Of a stretch of DNA of 12,211 nt, positions 1-7,512 are shown piece by piece. Numbering within the stretch: the stretch's first letter is position 1; the number at the start of each line of letters is the position of its first letter. Under the pieces are notes generated by a model that saw only the letters and a list, made by a program, of their open reading frames with translations, had not been told where the DNA came from and made no database searches. The position numbers and the translations under genes are program-made. This DNA is from Spirochaetales bacterium (GTDB taxonomy: Bacteria; Spirochaetota; Spirochaetia; SZUA-6; DRHE01): the NCBI GenBank assembly GCA_016930895.1, contig JAFGFV010000035.1, positions 1-12,211 on the forward strand, given 5' to 3'.

Positions 1-826
1 CCGGCACCGGCTCGAGGGTCTTGGGATCGATCACTTCCACGATGAAGTGGTCCTCGTTGATGTGCAGCCCCTGCCGCTCGCTGCACTCCCCGGCCACCCC
101 GGGGCCGATCACCTCCGTGAGGCCGTAGTTGTCCAGGGCCTTGAGGCGCAGAGAGGCCTCCAGCTGGCTGCGCAGATTCTCGCTCCAGGGCTCGGAGCCG
201 AAGAGCCCCACCCGCAGGGTCAGGCTCTCTGCGTGCAGCCCCTCCTCCTCCAGGGCCGCGGCCACCGCCACCGCGAAGCTGGGGGAGCACACCAGCACGG
301 TGGACTTGTAGTCTTTCATGATCCGCACCTGCCGCACCGCGGTCTCCGTCGAGGAGGGGATCACCGACGCCCCGATCAGCTCGGCGCCCTGGTAGAACCC
401 GAATCCGCCGGTGAACAGGTTGAGGGGGAAGGCGATCTGCACCGCGTCCTGGTCGCTCACGCCCGCGGCCACCAGCAGGCGGGCCGTGCACTCCGACCAG
501 TGTCGCAGGTCGTTCTTGGTGTAACCTACCACGATCGGTAGCCCCGTGGTGCCGGAGGTGGAGTGCACCCGCACGATATCCCGCAGCGGGACCGCGAACA
601 TGTCGTAGGGATAGCTCTTGCGCAGGTCCTCCTTGGTGGTGAAGGGCAGCCGCGCCAGGTCCTCGACGCTGCGAATGTCCTCCACGTCCACCCCGTGGGC
701 ATCGAAGCTCTGCTTGTAGAAGGACACGTAGCGGATGATCCGGTTGAGGGTCGCCTGCAGCCGTTCCAGCTGCAGCTGTTCCAGCTCCGCCCGGGACAGG
801 GTCTCGTACTTCTGGTTCCAGATCAT
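1..826 (-). CDS. paaK: Phenylacetate-CoA ligase, copy B (partial, C-terminus beyond left edge)
   Basis: AMP-forming ligase of the PaaK family, which activates phenylacetate or a related aryl acid to its CoA thioester using ATP in the cytoplasm. The first 275 residues are visible; the gene runs off the window at base 1, so the C-terminal subdomain with the catalytic lysine is missing. Visible motifs are the family start MIWN, the phosphate-binding loop TSGTTGLP (about residues 90-97), the LFGSEPWSE segment (208-216) and YGLTE (234-238). It aligns without gaps to the other ligase in the window, with about 132 of 275 residues identical by hand count, so the two are diverged paralogues and not a recent duplication. 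The ATG at 826 is chosen because it gives the family N-terminus and has AAGAGG eight bases upstream. It is the last visible gene of the liv operon, 31 bases after livF. The true acyl substrate is not determined by the sequence. Confidence 0.93.
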   Translation of the reverse strand, partial: MIWNQKYETLSRAELEQLQLERLQATLNRIIRYVSFYKQSFDAHGVDVEDIRSVEDLARLPFTTKEDLRKSYPYDMFAVPLRDIVRVHSTSGTTGLPIVVGYTKNDLRHWSECTARLLVAAGVSDQDAVQIAFPLNLFTGGFGFYQGAELIGASVIPSSTETAVRQVRIMKDYKSTVLVCSPSFAVAVAAALEEEGLHAESLTLRVGLFGSEPWSENLRSQLEASLRLKALDNYGLTEVIGPGVAGECSERQGLHINEDHFIVEVIDPKTLEPVP

Positions 827-832
827 GACAGT

Positions 833-862
833 TGCCTCTTGCTCACGTGCCTCTTGCTCACG
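833..862 (-). repeat. Perfect 15-bp tandem duplication at the livF/paaK junction
   Basis: Bases 833-847 and 848-862 are identical; on the coding strand each copy reads CGTGAGCAAGAGGCA. The upstream copy contains the TGA stop of livF. The downstream copy supplies a second in-frame TGA and the AAGAGG ribosome-binding site of paaK copy B. Because the unit is 15 bases, the reading frame is kept. The effect is to lengthen the stop-to-start distance by one unit. Confidence 0.9.
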
Positions 863-1652
863 CCATGGGCGGGGCCCCACCGGCCTCCGCCTTCGGCCGG
901 CCCTGCTCACCGACCGAGCGTTCGGCGATCGTGCGATAGTCCTTGCCCAGGTATGCCCGCTGGACGTCGTGATTGTCGAGCAGCTCCTCGCAGGTCCCCG
1001 AGAGAACCATCCGCCCGGTCTCCAGCACGTACCCCCGGCTGGCGATGCCGAGAGAGGCCCGGGCGTTCTGCTCCACCAGCAGCACCGTGATCCCCAGGGC
1101 CGGCAGGCGCGCAATCGTCTCGAAGATCTTCTCGACGACCAGGGGAGCGAGCCCCATGGAGGGCTCGTCCATCATGATCAGCCGGGGTCGGGCCATCAGG
1201 GCGCGGCCGATCGCCACCATCTGCTGCTCGCCCCCGGAGAGGGTGCCGGCCAGCTGCTCGCCCCGCTCCTGGAGCCGTGGAAACAGATCGTAGACCCCCT
1301 GGAGGCGCTCCTGCAAGGCCTTGCGCCGGCCCTTTCGGGCCTGGAGGTACGCCCCGAGGATCAGGTTCTCCCGGACCGTGAGAGTGCCGAACAGCTGGCG
1401 TCCCTCCGGCACCAGCACGCAGCCCCGGGCCACCACCGTCTCGGCCATCTGCCCGTGCATCCCCTGGTCAAGGAATTCGATGGCTCCGTCCCTCGGGCGC
1501 AGCACTCCCGCCACGGTCTTGAGCAGAGTGCTCTTGCCCGCTCCGTTGGCCCCGATAATGATCACGACCTCCCCGGCGTCCACGTGCAGCGAGACTCCCC
1601 GGAGCACCCGCAGCTTGCCGTACCCGGCCTCGAGGTTCCGGACCCTAAGCAT
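858..1652 (-). CDS. livF: Branched-chain/hydrophobic amino-acid type ABC transporter ATPase LivF
   Basis: Second ATP-binding subunit of a Liv/HAAT-type importer, working at the inner face of the cytoplasmic membrane with LivG and the LivHM permease. The 264-residue product has Walker A GANGAGKST (34-42), the LivF-typical segment VPEGRQLFGTLTVRENL (81-97), signature LSGGEQQ (138-144), Walker B LIMMDEP (158-164), and the family's VEQNA sequence where other ABC ATPases have the switch histidine. The ATG at 1652 is chosen because it starts the conserved MLRVRNLEAGYG and overlaps the livG stop by eight bases (ATGCTTAG), which implies translational coupling. A longer in-frame extension to 1772 lies inside livG and is not credible. 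The product has a tail of roughly 25 residues beyond the usual family end, rich in Ala, Gly, Pro and Glu, with no recognised function. Confidence 0.96.
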   Translation of the reverse strand: MLRVRNLEAGYGKLRVLRGVSLHVDAGEVVIIIGANGAGKSTLLKTVAGVLRPRDGAIEFLDQGMHGQMAETVVARGCVLVPEGRQLFGTLTVRENLILGAYLQARKGRRKALQERLQGVYDLFPRLQERGEQLAGTLSGGEQQMVAIGRALMARPRLIMMDEPSMGLAPLVVEKIFETIARLPALGITVLLVEQNARASLGIASRGYVLETGRMVLSGTCEELLDNHDVQRAYLGKDYRTIAERSVGEQGRPKAEAGGAPPMA

Positions 1653-2415
1653 GACCGCCCCCGAGGTAGGTGCGGACGACTTCCGGGTCGCGCTGGATCT
1701 CCGCGGGGGGACCCTCGGCCAGCCGGCGCCCGTAGTTGAGCACCAGGATTTCGTCGGAGATGTCCATGACAAGGGACATGTCGTGCTCCACCAGGAGCAC
1801 CGTCACCCCCCAACCGGAGATCCTGAGGATCAGGTCGGCCATCTCCCGGGTCTCGTAGATGTTGAGCCCTGCGGCCGGCTCGTCCAGGAGGAGGAGCCTC
1901 GGTTCGGTGGCCAGTGCCCGGGCAATCTCCGCGAGGCGCTGGGTCCCGAAGGCCAGGTTTCCGGCCTTCTCCTCGGCCCACCGCCCGATGCCCAGGGAGC
2001 CCAGGATCTCCTGCGCCCGCCCCCGGATCTCCCGCTCCTCCCTCCAGGTCCACGGCAGGCTCAGCACCCCCGCGATGAACCCGGCCCGGGTGCGCGGATG
2101 CCGCCCGACCATGACGTTCTCCAGCACGCTCATGGCAGGAAACAGCCGCGTGGTCTGAAAGGTCCTGCAGATGCCCCCTTCGGCCACCCGGTGCGGAGGC
2201 CAGCCGGTGATCTCCCGGCCGTCGTAGCACACCCTGCCCGAGTCCGGCATCAGGGTGCCCGCGATCAGGTTGAACAGGGTCGTCTTGCCCGCCCCGTTGG
2301 GCCCGATGATGGCCTTGATGCTGCCGCCGGACACCTGGAAGGAGACCTGGTCGATCGCCTTGAGGCCGCCGAAAGCCCGGGACAGGCCCTCCACCTCCAG
2401 AAGCCGAGCGCTCAC
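1645..2415 (-). CDS. livG: Branched-chain/hydrophobic amino-acid type ABC transporter ATPase LivG
   Basis: First ATP-binding subunit of the Liv-type importer. The 256-residue product has Walker A GPNGAGKTT (38-46), Q-loop glutamine in RTFQTTRLF (about 87), Walker B LLLLDEP (174-180), the LivG hallmark AAGLN just after it, and the switch histidine in LLVEHDMSLVMDISD (211). The signature region reads NLAFGTQRLAEIARAL, the degenerate form usual for LivG (typically NLAYGQQRRLEIARAL) with Thr in place of the first Gln. The GTG at 2415 is the preferred start: it gives SARLLEVEGLSRAFGG, has GGGAGGA five bases upstream, and overlaps the livM stop as GTGA. Longer in-frame readings extend into livM and have no family similarity. 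The stop (TAG, 1645-1647) overlaps the livF start. Confidence 0.96.
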   Translation of the reverse strand: MSARLLEVEGLSRAFGGLKAIDQVSFQVSGGSIKAIIGPNGAGKTTLFNLIAGTLMPDSGRVCYDGREITGWPPHRVAEGGICRTFQTTRLFPAMSVLENVMVGRHPRTRAGFIAGVLSLPWTWREEREIRGRAQEILGSLGIGRWAEEKAGNLAFGTQRLAEIARALATEPRLLLLDEPAAGLNIYETREMADLILRISGWGVTVLLVEHDMSLVMDISDEILVLNYGRRLAEGPPAEIQRDPEVVRTYLGGGHA

Positions 2416-3542
2416 GGGGATCCTCCCGTGCCAGGCCTCCCCTGCCCGCGGGCGTCTCGCCGGAGCGCCCGCGGCGCCAGCGCGCCCACCGCCCGCCGCA
2501 CCAGCGCGCCCAGCGCCCGCAGCTGGGTCCCCCGCAGCAGGCCGGCGGGGGCGAAGAGCATGATCGCGATCAGGATCCCGGCGAACACCGCGTCGTCGTA
2601 CGACCCGAACACCCCCCGAAGGGACAGGAAGTTCAGGAGCGAGCCCATGAGCAGGGCCCCCCACAGGTTGTCCATTCCGCCCGCGGCCACGATGGCCACG
2701 TAGCGCACGGACTTCATGCTCGTCGCCTCCGAGGGCCCGATGCCGCCGTTGTAGTGGGTCAGGAAGATGCCCGCCACGGCCGCGAACAGGGCGCTCAGCA
2801 CGAAGGTCCCGAGCTTGTAGCGCGCGGTGTTGACCCCCATGGCGTTGGCCGCCTCCTCGCTGCCGTGGATGGAACGCAGGGCCCTCCCCACCCGGGAATG
2901 GATCAGGTTCAGGGCCAGGACCATGCCCACGAGCACGATGAACCAGGCCGCATAGTAGTTCTGGACTCGCCGCGCCATGCCGCCGCTGATCTCGAGCACC
3001 CCGATCGGGAACCCCGGCACCCCCGAAATCCCGTCTGCGGCACCCAGGAACCCGGTGCCGAGCACCACCCGATACACGATCAAGCCGAACCCCAGGGTCG
3101 CCATGGCCAGGTAGTGCCCGCGCAGCCGGATGACAGGCACGCCGATGAGCAGCGCCACCCCCAGGGCCAGCACCAGGGCGGCCACGAGGCCGACCCAGGG
3201 AGCAAAGCTGTGGAGGGTGTTGCCGTACAAGTCCTGGCGCTCCACCACCGCTCCCAGCCGGTCCAGGAGCTCGAGGAGCGGCCTGCCCTCCGGGAGTCCG
3301 AGATCCTTGGAAGACAGCACTGCCGCCGTGTACCCCCCAATGGCAAAGAAACCCGCCTGGCCGAGGGAGATCTGGCCGGCGAAACCCATGAGCAGACACA
3401 GGCCGATCACGACCACTCCGTAGTAGGCGGCCATGGTCAGCTGGGTCAGGTAGAACACCGTGCCGGTGGCCGAGAGGACCAGCTGGAGAGCCACGACCAG
3501 CCCTGCCAGTGCCAGCACCGGGAGGTAGCGCCGCAGGGACAT
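2412..3542 (-). CDS. livM: Branched-chain/hydrophobic amino-acid type ABC transporter permease LivM
   Basis: Polytopic inner-membrane permease that pairs with LivH to form the import channel. The 376-residue product carries GQISLGQAGFFAIGGYTAA (about 56-74), RLRGHYLAMATLGFG, the coupling-loop segment GRALRSIHGSEEAANAMGV that contacts the ATPases, and the closing GGMDNLWGALLMGSLL, all typical of LivM. About 35 residues (roughly 79-116) sit between GGYTAAVLSS and the next membrane helix, longer than the loop I expect there, and probably form an external loop. The C-terminus is a short Arg-rich cytoplasmic tail. The ATG at 3542 is chosen because it gives a basic N-terminus followed by a membrane helix and overlaps the livH stop by one base (TGATG). 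An in-frame extension to 4178 would lie inside livH and is rejected. Confidence 0.95.
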   Translation of the reverse strand: MSLRRYLPVLALAGLVVALQLVLSATGTVFYLTQLTMAAYYGVVVIGLCLLMGFAGQISLGQAGFFAIGGYTAAVLSSKDLGLPEGRPLLELLDRLGAVVERQDLYGNTLHSFAPWVGLVAALVLALGVALLIGVPVIRLRGHYLAMATLGFGLIVYRVVLGTGFLGAADGISGVPGFPIGVLEISGGMARRVQNYYAAWFIVLVGMVLALNLIHSRVGRALRSIHGSEEAANAMGVNTARYKLGTFVLSALFAAVAGIFLTHYNGGIGPSEATSMKSVRYVAIVAAGGMDNLWGALLMGSLLNFLSLRGVFGSYDDAVFAGILIAIMLFAPAGLLRGTQLRALGALVRRAVGALAPRALRRDARGQGRPGTGGSP

Positions 3543-4429
3543 CAGTACTCCCTCAGGGCGCTGGCTTCCCGGTTGCCGAACAGCCCGCGCGGGCGCAGGA
3601 ACAGCACGACCAGCAGCACTCCGATCGACACCGCGTCGATGTACGCGAGGGGCAGAAGGCTGATCGCGAAGGCCTCCAGGAGCCCGAGCATGAGCCCTGC
3701 GGCCACCGCCGCCGTGCTGTTCCCCAAGCCCCCCAGGATGGCCACCGTGAACCCCTTGATGGCCAGAGAGGCGCCCATGTCGTACTGGGTCTGGGTCAGC
3801 GGGGAGATCACGCACCCCGCCAGGGCCCCGATCCCGGCCGAGAGCATGAAGGACAGGGTGACCATCCCGCGGGCGGGAATTCCGCACAGGCGTGCCGCGG
3901 TGCGGTTGTCGGAGCAGGCCCTCATCGCCCTGCCCACCAGGGTAAATCTGAAAAAGAGCGTAAGGGCCACCACGACCACGGCGCTGGTCCCGAGCACCCA
4001 CAGGACCTGTGGGGAGATGTAGGCGCCCAGAAGCCGCACGGAAGACACCTCGCTGCCCGTGAAATGGGGCAGGGCGCGGACCTTCTCGTCCCAGACGTGC
4101 AGCATGGCCTCCCGGATAAGGATCGACACCCCGATGGTGATGATCACCAGCCGCAGGACCGTCGGCCGCTTGAGCCACTTGATGAAGGCAAAATCGATGG
4201 CGGCGCCCACCAGCATCGTGATGAGCACCGCCAGCAGGATCGCCAGCGGCAGGGGGAGCACCGCCGCGAGGCTGACGGCGGTCATGGCTCCGAGCACGAG
4301 AAACTCCCCCTGGGCAAAGTTGATGATCCCGGTGGTGTTGTAGATGATGTTGAAGCCGATGGCGACGATGGCGTAGATGCTGCCCACCGTGACCCCAGAG
4401 AGGAAGTACTGCACGAGTTGAGACAGCAT
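3542..4429 (-). CDS. livH: Branched-chain/hydrophobic amino-acid type ABC transporter permease LivH
   Basis: Inner-membrane permease partner of LivM. The product (295 residues from the ATG at 4429) has the family N-terminus GVTVGSIYAIVAIGFNIIYN, then TGIINFAQGEFLVLGAM, the coupling loop GRAMRACSDNRTAARLCGI, and AIKGFTVAILGGLGNSTAA near the end. These are hallmark LivH segments, and hydrophobic helices fill the rest. Two starts are adjacent: GTG at 4432 and ATG at 4429. The ATG is preferred because GGGA then sits at a normal distance; the GTG would add one residue. The gap to livK is about 35 bases, and the stop overlaps the livM start. Confidence 0.95.
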   Translation of the reverse strand: MLSQLVQYFLSGVTVGSIYAIVAIGFNIIYNTTGIINFAQGEFLVLGAMTAVSLAAVLPLPLAILLAVLITMLVGAAIDFAFIKWLKRPTVLRLVIITIGVSILIREAMLHVWDEKVRALPHFTGSEVSSVRLLGAYISPQVLWVLGTSAVVVVALTLFFRFTLVGRAMRACSDNRTAARLCGIPARGMVTLSFMLSAGIGALAGCVISPLTQTQYDMGASLAIKGFTVAILGGLGNSTAAVAAGLMLGLLEAFAISLLPLAYIDAVSIGVLLVVLFLRPRGLFGNREASALREY

Positions 4430-4464
4430 CACGATCCCACGTTCGCCGGGCTACCTGCGCCGGA

Positions 4465-5637
4465 TCACTCGAAGAGCACGAATCTCCCGTCCTTGACGGT
4501 CAGCATCTCGAAGGAGTCCAGACCGAGCCCGTTGTGGTCCGCCGGGGACAGGTTAAAGATCCCGGCGGTGCCTACGAGACCCTGAAGGTTCTCCATCGCG
4601 GCCCGGACCTTCTCCGGCTCGACGCTTCCCGCCTTGCGGACCGCCGCCTCGAGGAGCAGGTAGGCGTCGTAGGCATGGCCCCCGAAGGTGCTCACGTCCT
4701 CGCCGTAGCGGGACTCGTAGTCGCTCTTGTACTTGGTGAGCAGCTGCTTCTGAGGATGATCAGCGGGGAGCACGTCCGCCACCAGCAGCCGCCCGCAGGG
4801 AAAGATGATCCCCTCGGCGGCCTCGCCCGCGGCTTCCACGTACCGGATGTTCCCGAACCCGTGGCTCTGGAACAGGGGGATCGTCATCCCGATCTGGCGC
4901 ATGTTCTTGGCGATGATCGACTGGGCCGGTTCGATCGACCAGTTGACCACCGCCTGCACGCCGCGGGCCTTGACCTTGGTCAGCACGCCGGTCAGGTCCG
5001 TCGCTTCCTTGTCGTAGACCTCGGTGATGGCGATTTCGATTCCGTGCTCCGGGGCGTATTTCTCCAGCTGGGCCTTGCCCCCCTGCCCGAACCCGGTGTT
5101 GGAGGCCAGCACCGCCACCTTGTCGATGCCCATCTCCTGCATGGTCTTGTAGATCCAGATGGCCGCGTAGCTGTCCTTCTGGGGTGTCTTGAAGACGTAC
5201 GAGGCCACCGGGTCGACGATGGTCTCCGCCGCGGCGCAGGACAGCAGGATCGTCCTTCCCTCCTCGCAGACCCCCTTGATGTTCATCGACTCGCCGCTGG
5301 TGGAGGGCCCGAGGATGGCCAGGACCTGCTCCTCCTCGATGAGCTGCTTGGCGAAGGAGATCGCCTTCTCGGGGCTGCCCTGGGAGTCCTTGATGATCAG
5401 CTCCACGGGGCGACCGCCGATTCCCCCCTGGGCGTTGGCCTGCTCCACCAGCATCTCCAGGGTCTTGGCCTCCGGGGCGCCCAAGAACGAGGCCGGCCCC
5501 GTCACGGCGAGGATTGCCCCCACCTTGATCGGTTCGCCTGCCGGTGCGGCGGCTCCCTCTTTCTCGCCTCCGGCAAAGGCCGCCGCGCCCGCCAGAATCA
5601 TCGCTGTCAGCGCCAGCAACAGGATTCTCCGTTTCAT
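4465..5637 (-). CDS. livK: Substrate-binding protein of the Liv-type ABC transporter
   Basis: Periplasmic type I solute-binding protein (Leu/Ile/Val-binding family) that delivers ligand to LivHM. The 390-residue product has a signal peptide (MKRR, then a hydrophobic stretch) with probable cleavage after AFA at residue 22. No lipobox cysteine is present, so it is probably soluble, followed by the linker GGEKEGAAAPAG. The mature domain shows IKVGAILAVTGPASFLG, ILGPSTSGESMNIKGVCEEG and VAVLASNTGFGQGG, as in the family. The ligand cannot be assigned from sequence; the flanking aryl-CoA ligases suggest an aromatic or hydrophobic amino acid or aryl acid. The ATG at 5637 has a strong AAAAGGAG seven bases upstream. 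A longer in-frame start at 5703 would put a non-signal sequence ahead of a good signal peptide and is rejected. The FAGG-KEG style leader resembles spirochaetal binding proteins. Confidence 0.94.
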   Translation of the reverse strand: MKRRILLLALTAMILAGAAAFAGGEKEGAAAPAGEPIKVGAILAVTGPASFLGAPEAKTLEMLVEQANAQGGIGGRPVELIIKDSQGSPEKAISFAKQLIEEEQVLAILGPSTSGESMNIKGVCEEGRTILLSCAAAETIVDPVASYVFKTPQKDSYAAIWIYKTMQEMGIDKVAVLASNTGFGQGGKAQLEKYAPEHGIEIAITEVYDKEATDLTGVLTKVKARGVQAVVNWSIEPAQSIIAKNMRQIGMTIPLFQSHGFGNIRYVEAAGEAAEGIIFPCGRLLVADVLPADHPQKQLLTKYKSDYESRYGEDVSTFGGHAYDAYLLLEAAVRKAGSVEPEKVRAAMENLQGLVGTAGIFNLSPADHNGLGLDSFEMLTVKDGRFVLFE

Positions 5638-5670
5638 GTCTTCGCTCCTTTTCCTTGGATCGTGCCCCCC

Positions 5671-5690
5671 CGCCCTCCGGGCAGAGGGCG
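5671..5690 (-). promoter_or_regulatory. GC-rich hairpin in the leader of livK
   Basis: In the 73-base gap between the ACT gene and livK, CGCCCTC (5684-5690 read on the minus strand) pairs with GAGGGCG (5671-5677) around a six-base loop. A G-run follows, not a T-run, so it is not a standard intrinsic terminator. In operons with a binding-protein gene, such hairpins often protect or process the mRNA so that the binding protein is made in excess. That role is inferred here. Confidence 0.4.
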
Positions 5691-5710
5691 CAAAAGGGAC
5701 CAACTGAACC

Positions 5711-6142
5711 TCAAAGCTTGCTGATCACCCCGGAGGACAGCACCACCACGCCCTCGGACCCCAGCACCTCGATGGCCCGCTCCGGCTGGTCGACGCGCAC
5801 GATCACGATGGCGCTGTCGGACTTTTTCTCGACAAAGGCGTACATGTACTCGATGTTGAGCCCGTGGCGGTCGAACACGTCCAGGACCCGCTTGAGCCCA
5901 CCGGGCCGGTCGTCCACTTCCACGGCGATCACGTCCGTGCGCTGGGCCACGAACCCGGCCGCCTTCAACACCTCGAAGCAGCGCTCCGGATCGTTGACGA
6001 TCAGACGCAGTACCCCGAAATCCGCCGTATCTGCCAGGGACAGGGCTCGGATGTTGATCCCCTTCTCCGCGATCAGGCTGGCCACCTCCGCCAGCCGCCC
6101 CTTCTTGTTCTCCAGGAAGATCGATACCTGCTGAAGCTTCAC
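5711..6142 (-). CDS. Tandem ACT-domain amino-acid-binding protein
   Basis: Small (143 residues) cytoplasmic protein made almost entirely of two ACT domains, about 1-66 and 70-137. Each begins with a beta strand and then the ligand-loop and helix pattern: ENKKGRLAEVASLIAEKGIN in the first and DRPGGLKRVLDVFDRHGLNI in the second. ACT domains bind amino acids and act as allosteric sensors. Stand-alone double-ACT proteins of this size are commonly encoded beside paaK. No catalytic or DNA-binding domain is present, so a role as a ligand-responsive partner of the ligase, or of an enzyme coded nearby, is plausible but unproven. The start is GTG at 6142, preceded by AAGGAGG at good spacing; it lies 14 bases after the paaK copy A stop. 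The 73-base gap to livK is the widest inside the operon. Confidence 0.9.
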   Translation of the reverse strand: MKLQQVSIFLENKKGRLAEVASLIAEKGINIRALSLADTADFGVLRLIVNDPERCFEVLKAAGFVAQRTDVIAVEVDDRPGGLKRVLDVFDRHGLNIEYMYAFVEKKSDSAIVIVRVDQPERAIEVLGSEGVVVLSSGVISKL

Positions 6143-6156
6143 CTCTGCCTCCTTGC

Positions 6157-7455
6157 TCAGCCCAGGCGCTTGTCCACCACGCGCTTGGCCTTTCCCTCGC
6201 TTCGCGGAATGCTCTTCGGCTCCACCAGCTTGACCCGAGCGTGGATCCCGAGCGCCGCATGCAGCGATTCGGCGATCGTCTGCTCCATGCGCTCCAGGTT
6301 CTTGATCTGGTCCGAGAACAGCCGCTCGTTCATCTCCACCTGTACCTCGATGCTGTCCAGCTGCTCCCGCCGTTCGATCACGAGCTGGTAGTGCGGCTCG
6401 ATGCCCTCGACCTTCAACAAGACCTCCTCGATCTGGGAGGGGAAGACGTTCACCCCCCGGATGATCAGCATGTCATCGGTGCGCCCGAGCAGGCGGTGCA
6501 TCCGCACCGAAGTCCGCCCGCAGCGGCAGGGCTCCCGGGTCAGGAAGGTCACGTCCCGGGTCCGGTAGCGCAGCATGGGGGTCCCTTCTTTGGTGAGGGT
6601 CGTCAGGACCAGCTCCCCCTTGGTCCCGTCGGGTACCTGCTGCCCCGTCTGCGGGTCGATGATCTCCGGGTAGAACAGGTCCTCGCAGATGTGCAGCCCG
6701 TCCTGGCACTCGCACTCGGAAGCCACCCCCGGGCCGATGATCTCCGTGAGGCCGTAGATGTCCAGCGCCTTGACGTGCAGCTTGTCTTCGATCTCCCGCC
6801 GCATGCCCTCGCTCCACGGCTCGGCCCCGAACAGCCCGACCCGCAGGTCCATCCTGGCGAAGTCGATGCCCGTCTCCCGTGCCGTCTCGGCGAGAAACAG
6901 GCTGTACGAAGGGGTGCAGGTCAGCACGGTCGAATGGAAGTCCTGCAGCACCGTCAGCTGCCGCGCCGTGTTGCCTCCGGAGATGGGAATCACGGTCGCC
7001 CCGATCAAGCGGGCCCCGTAGTGCACCCCCAGGCCGCCGGTAAACAGCCCGTAGCCGTAGGCATTGTGCACGACGTCGGTGCGGCTCGTGTCCCCCATGG
7101 CCAGGGTCCGGGCCATGGCCTCGGACCAGATGGCGATGTCCTCCCGGGTATAGGCGTCGACCACCGGCTTCCCGGTCGTCCCCGAGGAGGTGTGGATCTC
7201 CACCAGCTCGTCAGGGTCCACCGCCAGCAGCTGGAGGGGATACACCTCCCGCATGTCGTCCTTGGTGAGGAAAGGCAGCTTTACGATATCCTCGATGCCG
7301 GTGATGTCGGCGGGTCTGACCCCCTGCTCGTCCATGCGGCGGCGATAGAACGGGACCCGCCTGTACAGGCGGTCCACCAGCTCGCACAGCCGCTCGCCCT
7401 GAAGCTTGGTGAGCACCTCCCGCTGCATGGACTCGTAGTGCGTGTTCCAAATCAT
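6157..7455 (-). CDS. paaK: Phenylacetate-CoA ligase, copy A (complete)
   Basis: Complete AMP-forming aryl-CoA ligase of 432 residues, close to the usual PaaK length. Motifs in order: phosphate loop SSGTTGKP (90-97), LFGAEPWSE (208-216), YGLTE (234-238), YRTRD (297-301), the hinge segment GRTDDMLIIRGVNVFPS (324-340), and the C-terminal PRSEGKAKRV, whose lysine (about 422) is the expected catalytic residue. A Cys-rich patch (EPCRCGR, 308-314) precedes the hinge. It makes aryl-acyl-CoA from the free acid, ATP and CoA in the cytoplasm. In anaerobes such ligases often act with indolepyruvate:ferredoxin oxidoreductase (iorAB), which is not in the window. The ATG at 7455 follows GGGGAGG with a seven-base spacer and gives the MIWN start shared with copy B. 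The in-frame extension to 7521 covers the promoter region and is rejected. First gene of the minus-strand operon. Confidence 0.97.
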   Translation of the reverse strand: MIWNTHYESMQREVLTKLQGERLCELVDRLYRRVPFYRRRMDEQGVRPADITGIEDIVKLPFLTKDDMREVYPLQLLAVDPDELVEIHTSSGTTGKPVVDAYTREDIAIWSEAMARTLAMGDTSRTDVVHNAYGYGLFTGGLGVHYGARLIGATVIPISGGNTARQLTVLQDFHSTVLTCTPSYSLFLAETARETGIDFARMDLRVGLFGAEPWSEGMRREIEDKLHVKALDIYGLTEIIGPGVASECECQDGLHICEDLFYPEIIDPQTGQQVPDGTKGELVLTTLTKEGTPMLRYRTRDVTFLTREPCRCGRTSVRMHRLLGRTDDMLIIRGVNVFPSQIEEVLLKVEGIEPHYQLVIERREQLDSIEVQVEMNERLFSDQIKNLERMEQTIAESLHAALGIHARVKLVEPKSIPRSEGKAKRVVDKRLG

Positions 7456-7512
7456 CGCCAGCCTCCCCGGGGCGCGAATGCGAGTAGGACCTATCCTCAC
7501 GGAAATCGGAGG

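Noticed and set aside
1..826. paaK copy B as a pseudogene because it lacks the C-terminus
   Set aside because: The frame is intact to the first base of the window; the truncation is the window edge.
735..2703. Long plus-strand open frames opposite livF, livG and livM
   Set aside because: Composition is low-complexity Pro/Arg/Gly/His typical of shadow frames, and the minus-strand genes have full motif support.
2754..5724. Long plus-strand open frames opposite livM, livH and livK
   Set aside because: Shadow frames of a GC-rich operon, with no domains and no ribosome-binding sites.
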